Of a stretch of DNA of 8,464 bases, positions 1-5,707 are shown one piece after another (positions within the stretch are counted from its first letter, which is position 1; every line of letters begins with the position of its first letter). This DNA is from Agrobacterium fabrum (lineage in GTDB: Bacteria; Pseudomonadota; Alphaproteobacteria; Rhizobiales; Rhizobiaceae). The notes under the pieces are model-generated. The model made no database searches. It worked only from the letters and a program-made list of their open reading frames with translations, and had not been told where the DNA came from. Location of the stretch: positions 1 through 8,464 of the forward strand of contig QFOL01000165.1 in the NCBI GenBank assembly GCA_003241215.1, in the 5' to 3' direction. A program made the translations under genes and the position numbers.

Positions 1-7
1 CGCAATT

Positions 8-49
8 CAAATGTTTTCAGGCTAGAAGCGGCTTATAGGCAAATGTTTT
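8..49. repeat. Short direct repeat CAAATGTTTT, two copies 32 bp apart
   Basis: The decamer CAAATGTTTT occurs at 8-17 and again at 40-49, a 32-bp period or roughly three helical turns. Between the copies is an imperfect inverted repeat (CTAGAAGC at 22-29 against GCTTATAG at 31-38, one mismatch). The block lies just beyond the 3' end of the LytTR gene and at the window edge, so the gene it might serve is not visible. Regulator sites can look like this, but so can chance in an AT-richer spacer. I see no gene in 1-90. Confidence 0.3.
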
Positions 50-90
50 TGAGAACGGAACCCCATAAATTCCGGAATCGACAGAAACTC

Positions 91-912
91 TTAACGGGCC
101 GGGGCGCGGGCGGCAAAACGGGCCTGCACCGCCGCCGCATGGGAACGGCTGACCGGAACTTCCGTGCCGTCTCCCGTTAGGAGATGCAGGCGACCGGCCT
201 GTCTGCGCAGCGAGACGACATTGGCATCGGCAATCCAGTGCGACCGGTGCACCTGCAATCCCGGCGTATCGCCGGTTTCCTTCATCGCATCGGCAAAACG
301 CAAAAGAACGAGCTGACGTCCCCGCGCCGTCACCACCTCGGTATAATGATCCTGCACGGAAAGGCGCAGCAACGTTCCGCGCCGTTCCGGCTCCAGACGA
401 TCCAGAATGGCGGCACGTTCCCCGGCCGATGACGCCGGCGTGGTTTCCGCTTCCGTCTCCGCCGCCTGCTCGGCCTGGTTTGCGGGGCCGGCCGTCAGGC
501 AGCTCAGGAAACAGAATATGAGGCAAAGCGGCAGGGCCGCCCGCGCATCCTCGCCTATCGAGGCGATGTCGATGGGCTGCGCGAAAAACGCGTGGTTGGC
601 GAATGTAATGATGGCGCCGATTGGCAGGGCGGCGGTGATTGCTCCCGCCATCATCCGGGCGAGGGGGCTTGAAAGCCTCGCCGCCAGCGCGGCATTGGCG
701 AAAGCCGAAAAGCTGGTGGTGATGATCCAGCCCGTGCCCAGCAGCAGGGTCCAGTAGGCAGCCCTTGGCCAGAATGTCATCTTCTCGCCCGTACCGTAGG
801 GACCTGTCAGGATGAAAAGAAAAACGATAGCCAGAAACGTGCTCCAGAGCGGGCGGGAACGCGCCATTGCCTGCAATTGGCGAAGCGTGGATTGCACCAC
901 GGTGTCGTTCAC
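91..912 (-). CDS. Membrane-anchored LytTR-family DNA-binding transcriptional regulator
   Basis: This is a predicted membrane-bound transcription factor. With the start used here it has 273 residues. Hydrophobic segments lie at about 22-37, 50-72, 86-108 and 126-141. An acidic, Ala/Glu-rich linker (about 144-165) follows, then a LytTR domain at about 171-266. The domain shows the family landmarks: DHYTEVVTARG (188-198), the VHRSHWIA block (221-228) and PVSRSH near the end (253-258). LytTR domains bind DNA through beta strands, usually at paired direct repeats. There is no response-regulator receiver domain, so the membrane part may be the sensor; its signal is unknown. Start choice: the longest frame opens at a TTG (984-982) with no ribosome binding site. 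The GTG at 912-910 has GGGAG six bases upstream, so I prefer it. The gene is divergent from the DUF2306 gene at 998. Family call is firm; start and function are less so. Confidence 0.92.
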   Translation of the reverse strand: MNDTVVQSTLRQLQAMARSRPLWSTFLAIVFLFILTGPYGTGEKMTFWPRAAYWTLLLGTGWIITTSFSAFANAALAARLSSPLARMMAGAITAALPIGAIITFANHAFFAQPIDIASIGEDARAALPLCLIFCFLSCLTAGPANQAEQAAETEAETTPASSAGERAAILDRLEPERRGTLLRLSVQDHYTEVVTARGRQLVLLRFADAMKETGDTPGLQVHRSHWIADANVVSLRRQAGRLHLLTGDGTEVPVSRSHAAAVQARFAARAPAR

Positions 913-945
913 GAAATTCTCCCGCCGTTTGCGCCATTCCGCTTG

Positions 946-964
946 AGCCAAAGCCTGTTTGGCT
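946..964. promoter_or_regulatory. Inverted repeat in the LytTR/DUF2306 divergent gap, possible operator
   Basis: AGCCAAA (946-952) and TTTGGCT (958-964) form a perfect 7-bp inverted repeat around a 5-base spacer. It lies in the middle of the 85-bp gap between the preferred starts of the divergent LytTR and DUF2306 genes. That position and its 19-bp size would suit a dimeric regulator, and the gap must also hold both promoters. I could not pick out convincing -35/-10 boxes. If the LytTR protein instead starts at the TTG at 984, this is coding sequence and the repeat is probably incidental. Confidence 0.3.
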
Positions 965-997
965 GAAATTGCCGCCGAGTTCAACCGGGTAGGAAAG

Positions 998-1486
998 ATG
1001 TCCCTTCAACCTCTTCTAGATGCGCCTTTCGCTGTTCAGCTGCATGTGGCGACGGTCATTCCCGCGGCCATCATCGGCGCGGTGGTTCTGTTTTCTCCGA
1101 AAGGAACGGCTTTTCACCGGCTACTTGGCAAAGTCTGGGTTGTTCTGATGATTCTCACATCGCTTTCGACTTTTTTCATACATGGGCTGAATGTCTTTTA
1201 CGGTTTCAGCCCGATACATCTTCTGTCGATTTTCACCATATATGGCTGTCTGCAATCGATCTATTTCGCCCGCAGGGGGAAAATCAAGCATCACATGCGG
1301 CTGATGAAGGGCATCTATCTCGGCGGGATCGTCGTTGCGGGCGGCCTCACCTTCCTTCCCACGCGTATGATGCATGAGGTGGCTTTCGGCGATGGCGGCG
1401 CGAATTTGCTGACGCTTTCGGTCGGGAGCCTGCTGCTTGTTTTCCTGTTCGTCGCCGTTATCAGGCAAAGACGGCAAACCGCCTGA
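998..1486 (+). CDS. DUF2306-type four-helix integral membrane protein
   Basis: This is a 162-residue predicted inner-membrane protein of unknown function. Four hydrophobic segments lie at about 14-33, 45-62, 70-90 and 105-120, with a further strong one at 136-155, so four or five helices are possible. Histidines sit at or near the helix ends (H16, H40, H62, H74, H98, H99). The stretch FHRLLGKVWV after the first helix and KHHMRLMKGIY before a later one resemble the DUF2306 family, which is the basis of the call. The ATG at 998 follows AGGAAAG and is preferred to an upstream TTG at 959 that would add 13 hydrophilic residues and lacks a clear ribosome binding site. The gene is divergent from the LytTR regulator, which may control it. 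Histidine pairs in membrane helices could bind haem or metal, but nothing here proves that. Confidence 0.85.
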   Translation: MSLQPLLDAPFAVQLHVATVIPAAIIGAVVLFSPKGTAFHRLLGKVWVVLMILTSLSTFFIHGLNVFYGFSPIHLLSIFTIYGCLQSIYFARRGKIKHHMRLMKGIYLGGIVVAGGLTFLPTRMMHEVAFGDGGANLLTLSVGSLLLVFLFVAVIRQRRQTA

Positions 1487-1540
1487 GCGAGGCCAAGCTT
1501 TCTTCCGGAACAAGATGTATTATAGTGCCGTTATCAGGCA
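1454..1540. repeat. 14-bp direct repeat spanning the end of the DUF2306 gene
   Basis: GCCGTTATCAGGCA occurs at 1454-1467, inside the last codons of the DUF2306 gene, and again at 1527-1540 in the spacer before the metallopeptidase. The copies are 73 bp apart and in different frames relative to that gene. The match does not extend further, so a small old duplication or chance are both possible. Confidence 0.35.
1518..1523 (+). promoter_or_regulatory. Possible -10 box upstream of the metallopeptidase gene
   Basis: TATTAT lies about 50 bases before the metallopeptidase ATG, inside an 87-bp spacer after the DUF2306 stop, and resembles a sigma-70 -10 element. No good -35 box lies 16-18 bases upstream, so this is weak. 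The alternative is read-through from the DUF2306 gene, since I see no terminator between the two. Confidence 0.25.
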
Positions 1541-1573
1541 GCTTGTTAAGGCGATATCCGCCGGGAGAATAGC

Positions 1574-2506
1574 ATGGAATGGAGAGGGCGCCGCCAGTCG
1601 GACAATATCGAGGACCGGCGTGGCATGTCGGCGGGTTCGGGGCCAAGCGGTAGCGACCCTTTTTCCCGTGGCGGAATGCGTGTGCCGATCGGGCGGCGCG
1701 GCGGTGGTATCGGTATTGGCGGCATTCTGGTTATCCTGCTGATAAGCTGGGTGCTCGGCATCAATCCGCTGACGCTGCTTTCGGGCGGCGATATTTCGCT
1801 GGATGGCGGCGGCACGACGCAGCAATCCGGCGGCCAGCAGGCGGGCACGCGTCCGCAAGGCCAGTCGTCGGACGACACGACAGCTTTCGTCCGCACCGTG
1901 CTGGCCGAAACAGAGGATACCTGGAGCGGCATTTTCCAGGCCGCCGGTGAGACCTACCAGAAACCGACGCTGGTTCTGTTCTCCGGTCAGGTATCTTCGG
2001 CCTGCGGTTACGCTTCGGCGGCCAGCGGCCCGTTTTATTGCCCGGGTGACCGCAAGGTCTATCTCGACACCAGCTTCTTTAAGGAACTGGACCAGCGTTT
2101 TGGCGCAGCCGGCGATTTCGCGCAGGCTTACGTGATTGCGCATGAGGTGGGCCACCATATTCAGAACCTGACCGGCGTCCTGCCGGAGTTCAACCGCCGC
2201 CGTCAGTCGATGAGCCAGGTGGATGCCAACAGGATGTCGGTGCGGGTCGAGCTTCAGGCGGATTGTTATGCCGGTATCTGGGGCAAGTTCACCGAGCAGA
2301 AGGGCATTCTCGAAACCGGCGATCTCGAGGAAGCGCTGAATGCCGCCCATCAGATCGGCGACGACACGCTGCAGAAGCAGACGCAGGGCTATGTGGTGCC
2401 TGACAGTTTCAACCACGGCACCTCGGCACAGCGCACGGAATGGTTCAAGCGCGGTTTCCAGAGCGGTCGCGTCGAGGATTGCGACACATTCTCGGCAAAT
2501 ATCTGA
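1574..2506 (+). CDS. ypfJ: YpfJ-type neutral zinc metallopeptidase, membrane-anchored
   Basis: This is a 310-residue predicted zinc peptidase held in the inner membrane by one N-terminal helix (about 49-64). An arginine-rich cytoplasmic start precedes the helix, so the catalytic part should face the periplasm. The opening residues MEWRGRRQSDNIEDRR are typical of the YpfJ family (neutral zinc metallopeptidase). A Gly/Gln/Ser-rich linker (about 71-100) leads to the catalytic domain. The zinc motif HEVGHH is at 190-195, giving H190, E191 and H194. The following ELQADCYAG block (226-234) should supply the third ligand and is a family hallmark. C144 and C156 flank a GPFYCP loop and could form a disulfide. 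Full length with no missing catalytic residue. The ATG at 1574 has GGGAG six bases upstream. Substrate and physiological role are unknown. The gene ends at a strong terminator. Confidence 0.95.
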   Translation: MEWRGRRQSDNIEDRRGMSAGSGPSGSDPFSRGGMRVPIGRRGGGIGIGGILVILLISWVLGINPLTLLSGGDISLDGGGTTQQSGGQQAGTRPQGQSSDDTTAFVRTVLAETEDTWSGIFQAAGETYQKPTLVLFSGQVSSACGYASAASGPFYCPGDRKVYLDTSFFKELDQRFGAAGDFAQAYVIAHEVGHHIQNLTGVLPEFNRRRQSMSQVDANRMSVRVELQADCYAGIWGKFTEQKGILETGDLEEALNAAHQIGDDTLQKQTQGYVVPDSFNHGTSAQRTEWFKRGFQSGRVEDCDTFSANI

Positions 2507-2516
2507 GCAGACGGGA

Positions 2517-2540
2517 GAGGGGGCTTTTCAGCCCCCTTTT
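2517..2540 (+). terminator. Rho-independent terminator of the metallopeptidase gene
   Basis: GGGGGC (2519-2524) pairs with GCCCCC (2531-2536) around a TTTTCA loop and is followed by TTTT (2537-2540). It starts ten bases after the stop codon of the metallopeptidase gene. Read on the other strand the hairpin remains but the T-run is lost, so it is a poor terminator for the convergent DUF2938 gene, which stops only four bases beyond it. Confidence 0.9.
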
Positions 2541-2543
2541 CAT

Positions 2544-3023
2544 TCAGCCCATCAAAAGCGCCACGGCATACATGCCGAGCGCAAAGACCGTGTGGGCAAC
2601 GAGGTTGAGAACACGGACCTTGGTGGGGTTGGGCGTTTTCGACGCCGCCCAGCCGATGCCGAGACCCGGCTGCAGCAGGAACCAGCCTGCGCCGACCGTG
2701 ACGATGCCGACGATCCATGGCTGGATGAAGGACGGATTGGCAAACCATGCGGCCGGCACTATCAGCGCGAGAATGATGCCATAGAGGATTCCGACGGCGT
2801 AATGCGAAATCCAGCCGAGCGCCAGTTCGTGTTCATAGGGTGTCGCCGTTGCAATGCTGTCGTGGAATATCCTGCCCTTCGGCACATGCCAGAACCAGCG
2901 GCCGACCGGCGCCCAGTTGGGCGCGGACTGGCCGAAAAACCGGTGCAATATGATCGCCCATATGTCCATGAATACGGTGCCGCCAATGCCCATGGCAATG
3001 CCGCGCCAAATCAGTTCCAGCAT
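2544..3023 (-). CDS. DUF2938-type integral membrane protein
   Basis: This is a 159-residue predicted membrane protein of unknown function. Hydrophobic stretches lie at about 6-27, 65-90, 101-122 and 138-158, giving four helices. Between the first two is a polar loop rich in aromatic residues and histidines (NWAPVGRWFWHVPKG then IFHDS, 36-56). This loop, GWISHYAVGILYG (70-82) and a C-terminal NLVAHTVFALGMY segment (140-152) look like the DUF2938 family. The ATG at 3023 is preceded by a near-perfect GGAGG six bases away. That outweighs an upstream TTG at 3053, which would add ten residues. The gene converges on the metallopeptidase with a 37-bp gap. It is separated from the chemoreceptor gene upstream on the same strand by two terminators, so it must have its own promoter in roughly 3024-3110, though none is obvious. 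Family assignment is from recalled features and is less secure than the gene itself. Confidence 0.83.
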   Translation of the reverse strand: MLELIWRGIAMGIGGTVFMDIWAIILHRFFGQSAPNWAPVGRWFWHVPKGRIFHDSIATATPYEHELALGWISHYAVGILYGIILALIVPAAWFANPSFIQPWIVGIVTVGAGWFLLQPGLGIGWAASKTPNPTKVRVLNLVAHTVFALGMYAVALLMG

Positions 3024-3102
3024 GAATCCCTCCGCATGATGGTGATCGATCAAGCTCTAGCGGATCGCGCTGGTGGCGGGAACCGGCTATTGCCGGGGTG
3101 GC

Positions 3103-3132
3103 CAAGAAAAATGGCCGGATTGCTCCGGCCAT
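3103..3132 (-). terminator. Minus-strand hairpin with T-run, second terminator after the chemoreceptor gene
   Basis: ATGGCCGGA (3111-3119) pairs perfectly with TCCGGCCAT (3124-3132) around a four-base loop. Read on the minus strand it is followed by TTTTCTTGG, since the plus strand has CCAAGAAAA just before it. This is a good rho-independent terminator for transcription leftward. No gene lies between it and the first chemoreceptor terminator at 3263-3283; only the palindrome doublet does. It is also about 80 bases upstream of the DUF2938 start, so it isolates that gene from read-through. Confidence 0.7.
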
Positions 3133-3156
3133 GAGAGAGTTTGAAACCTCTCCTCC

Positions 3157-3229
3157 GTCATCCTCGGGCTTGACCCGAGGATCCATATCCCGGCGCACTC
3201 TGGATCCTCGGGTCAAGCCCGAGGATGAC
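3157..3229. repeat. Palindromic repeat doublet, REPIN-like, copy 1
   Basis: Two 29-bp arms (3157-3185 and 3201-3229) are perfect inverted copies separated by a 15-base spacer. Each arm is itself a hairpin: ATCCTCGGG pairs with CCCGAGGAT around a five-base loop (CTTGA on the left, TCAAG on the right). Two short palindromes in inverted orientation with a small spacer is the architecture of REPIN elements. The core is, from memory, abundant between genes in Agrobacterium and related alphaproteobacteria. It lies between two minus-strand terminators in the 275-bp gap between the DUF2938 and chemoreceptor genes. Such elements are thought to be non-autonomous and moved by REP-associated (RAYT) transposases in other bacteria; no such gene is in this window. 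Confidence 0.9.
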
Positions 3230-3255
3230 GTCGTGCGTGTAGAGACCTAGCCGAT

Positions 3256-3283
3256 ACAGAAATGGCCGGGTCGCTCCCGGCCA
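3256..3283 (-). terminator. Minus-strand terminator of the chemoreceptor gene
   Basis: TGGCCGGG (3263-3270) and CCCGGCCA (3276-3283) form a perfect 8-bp stem with a five-base loop, 15 bases beyond the chemoreceptor stop codon. On the minus strand the stem is followed by TTTCTGT, a short interrupted T-run. This is a plausible intrinsic terminator, weaker than the one at 3103-3132. Confidence 0.65.
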
Positions 3284-3298
3284 GCCCTGTCCTTGTTA

Positions 3299-5452
3299 TC
3301 ACGCAGCACGCCCATATTCCGCCTGCCGCCGCGTTGCGGCGGCGAGCTGGAATTGGGCGAGCAGATCGTTAAGCGCCGCCGCTTCCGAGGCCAGCCCATG
3401 GCTTGCCGCGGTCTGCTCCTCGACCATGGCGGCATTCTGCTGCGTGCCCTGGTCGATGGTGTTGATGGCGGTGTTGATTTCCTGAAGGCCGGTCGATTGC
3501 TCACGCGACGCGGTCACGATGGCGTCGATATGGCGGTTGATCTCCTGCACTTCGCGGACGATGGTTTCCAGCGCCTTGCCGGCATTGCCGACGAGATCGA
3601 CACCGGACTGCACCTGCGACGTCGAGGCGTTGATCAGCGTCTTGATCTCCTTGGCGGCATTGGCGGAGCGCTGGGCAAGTTCGCGGACTTCCTGGGCGAC
3701 GACGGCAAAACCCTTGCCGGCCTCGCCGGCGCGGGCGGCTTCCACACCGGCATTCAGCGCCAGCAGATTGGTCTGGAAGGCGATTTCGTCGATCACGCCG
3801 ATGATGTTGCTGATCTCCGACGATGATTTTTCAATGCCTTCCATGGCGCGCACCGCATCTTCGACGATGATGCCGGACTGTTCGGCATTGCTGCGGGCGC
3901 GGTCGACCAGGCGGCCGACTTCTTCCGCACGGCGGGCGGAATCCTTGACGGTGGTGGTGATTTCCTCAAGCGCCGCCGCCGTTTCTTCCACGGAGGCCGC
4001 CTGCTGTTCAGTGCGCCGTGCGAGATCGTCGGCCGACTGGCGGATTTCGCCGGCGCCGGCATCGATGGCGCGGGCGTTCTGGCCGACGGTGCTGAGCGCC
4101 GCGTTCAGCTTGGCGACGGAATTGTTGAAATCGTCGCGCAGCCGGTCGATGCGGGTCACGAAAGGCGTGTCGATGCGGTAGTTGAGGTCGCCATCCGACA
4201 GATGTGCCAATCCCCTGGCAAGCGAATCGACGGCGAACTGGATGTCTGCGGCGTCCTTCGCCGCCAGTCTTTCACGTTCGTTGCGCTCCTGTTCGGAGAG
4301 CGTGCGGTTTTGCTCCGCGTCGCCTTCGAGGCGCAGGCGCTCCATGGCGTTCGACCGGAACACGGCGACCGCCGCGGCCATTGAGCCGATCTGGTCGGTG
4401 CGCTCCTGGCCGGGAATGGCGACATCGAGATTGCCGGATGCGAGGCCTTCCATGGCGGAAGTCATCTGCGTGACCGGGCGGACGATGAAGCGGGAGAGCA
4501 CGGTCGCGAGCAGGGCGATCATGATTGCGGCAGCAAGAACGGTGGCAATGGTGGCCGCCAGACGGAACTGGCCGATGGCGCTATAGGCAACATCGGAATC
4601 GACGACGAAACCGAGATACCAGTCGACCGAGGGCAGGCCGGCGACCGGAATGAAGCTGGTGATCTTGCCCTTGCCGTCGATTTCGGTCTGCGAAATCGCC
4701 GAGGAAATCGTCGGTGCATTGACCTTGAAGAGATCGGTGAGCGGCTTGTCGACGAATTTCGGATCGGGATGAATAAGGATCTTGCCGTCCTTGCTGACAA
4801 GGAAGGCATAACCGTCCGTACCTGCATCCACCGACTTGATCATTGCTACCAGCGAATTGAGCGAGAAGTCGCTTCCCGTCACGCCGGTGAGCTTGCCATC
4901 GATGGAGACGGGAATGGCGGCGGTGATGATGAGGCCGCCGGTCGATGCGTCGTTATAGGGTTCGGTAAGAACGGTTTTGCCCGCCTTTACGGCGTCCAGA
5001 TACCACGGACGCTTGCGCGGGTCATACCCCTCCGGCAGCGGTGTTTTGGGGAAGGTGGTGAAACTTCCCGTTTCGGCCTTGCCGAAATAGGTCGACATGA
5101 ACTGGGCGGTCAGAACGTCATTTTCCAGAAACCGCAGCTTGGCCTCGTCATCCGGAAGCTTGGCAAGCGTCTTTGCCACCGTTTCCGTCAGCATGATGCG
5201 GCCGTTCAGCCAGTTGGCGATGCTCTGCGCGGCCTGTTTGCCGGAAGAATCGATATTTTCCGCCACCGCTTCCGTCGTGACCCGGTGCTGAAGACTGTCG
5301 ATGTAGAAAGAAAAGCCCGCAAAGGCGGCGACGACAAGAGATGACGCCGCGAACAGAATGCGCGTCATGAGGTTGGTTTTCTTCGGCAAACTGAAGATCC
5401 TTTGAACCGGATGTACCGTTTCGGTCATCTTTGACAATGGTGGGGAAAACAT
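3299..5452 (-). CDS. Methyl-accepting chemotaxis protein with periplasmic double-Cache sensor
   Basis: This is a 717-residue transmembrane chemoreceptor that should signal through CheW/CheA to the flagellar motor. Order: a short N-terminus, TM1 (about 32-50), a periplasmic dCache_1-type sensor (about 51-290), TM2 (about 298-322) and a HAMP domain (about 320-373). A second HAMP-like linker follows (about 405-455), then the cytoplasmic signalling domain (about 460-700). The signalling tip is canonical: [12 protein letters not shown] then [22 protein letters not shown] (556-590). Likely methylation pairs are E489-E490, E496-E497 and E678-E679. The sensor carries Y143, R148, W150, Y151, Y166, D168 and D195, which fit the amino-acid-binding Cache signature. 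The C-terminus (QAEYGRAA) has no CheR-binding NWETF-like pentapeptide. No start has a strong ribosome binding site. The ATG at 5452 is used here; ATGs at 5428 or 5368 would shorten only the tail before TM1. Confidence 0.96.
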   Translation of the reverse strand: MFSPPLSKMTETVHPVQRIFSLPKKTNLMTRILFAASSLVVAAFAGFSFYIDSLQHRVTTEAVAENIDSSGKQAAQSIANWLNGRIMLTETVAKTLAKLPDDEAKLRFLENDVLTAQFMSTYFGKAETGSFTTFPKTPLPEGYDPRKRPWYLDAVKAGKTVLTEPYNDASTGGLIITAAIPVSIDGKLTGVTGSDFSLNSLVAMIKSVDAGTDGYAFLVSKDGKILIHPDPKFVDKPLTDLFKVNAPTISSAISQTEIDGKGKITSFIPVAGLPSVDWYLGFVVDSDVAYSAIGQFRLAATIATVLAAAIMIALLATVLSRFIVRPVTQMTSAMEGLASGNLDVAIPGQERTDQIGSMAAAVAVFRSNAMERLRLEGDAEQNRTLSEQERNERERLAAKDAADIQFAVDSLARGLAHLSDGDLNYRIDTPFVTRIDRLRDDFNNSVAKLNAALSTVGQNARAIDAGAGEIRQSADDLARRTEQQAASVEETAAALEEITTTVKDSARRAEEVGRLVDRARSNAEQSGIIVEDAVRAMEGIEKSSSEISNIIGVIDEIAFQTNLLALNAGVEAARAGEAGKGFAVVAQEVRELAQRSANAAKEIKTLINASTSQVQSGVDLVGNAGKALETIVREVQEINRHIDAIVTASREQSTGLQEINTAINTIDQGTQQNAAMVEEQTAASHGLASEAAALNDLLAQFQLAAATRRQAEYGRAA

Positions 5453-5707
5453 GCCTCAAAGGCGGGAATATTCTGCGTCATGCAGCTTATGATTTAAAAG
5501 AACTACTCGATGTTCTAATAATTAAAGTGAAATGGTAAAATTCGACTAAATTTGCCTTCTGTCAGGTCTTTAAGCGGCAGAGTTGCGCGCCTGCGTAAAT
5601 TTTGATCATTTGGTCACAAAGGTTGCGTGCGGGAAGGGAATATTTTATTCATCACCGTGCCGCCGTTGCGCAATTCGCGGGCAACGGCCAGTGTTCAGGT
5701 GATTACA
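5453..5707. promoter_or_regulatory. AT-rich divergent intergenic region between chemoreceptor and MATE genes
   Basis: This 255-bp gap separates two divergent genes and must hold both promoters. Positions about 5488-5570 are markedly AT-rich against GC-rich surroundings. Within it, AGAAC (5499-5503) and GTTCT (5512-5516) form a small inverted repeat with an eight-base spacer. I could not assign -35/-10 pairs with confidence. The half nearest the MATE gene is open in frame from a GTG at 5627, but the better MATE start is at 5708. Confidence 0.5.

Noticed and set aside
17..1009. A 330-codon open frame on the minus strand overlapping the LytTR gene
   Set aside because: It is a shifted shadow of the LytTR frame. 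The product is rich in Arg, Gly, Pro and Ala with no recognisable domain, as expected for out-of-frame GC-rich DNA.
1520..2416. A 298-codon open frame antisense to the metallopeptidase
   Set aside because: The opposite strand encodes an intact family protein with an HExxH motif and a good ribosome binding site. The antisense product is low-complexity and has no supported start.
2340..3134. A 264-codon plus-strand open frame running from the metallopeptidase end across the DUF2938 gene
   Set aside because: It crosses a strong terminator and is antisense to a membrane protein gene that has a near-perfect ribosome binding site. Its composition is shadow-like.
3157..3229. The palindrome doublet as a CRISPR array or an intrinsic terminator
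   Set aside because: There are only two inverted arms rather than spaced direct repeats, no T-run follows, and a second copy lies elsewhere in the window, so it is a dispersed palindromic element.
5627..5707. An N-terminal extension of the MATE protein from a GTG start
   Set aside because: The 27 extra residues are not typical of MATE N-termini, and the ATG at 5708 has a better-placed AGGTG. It is not fully excluded.
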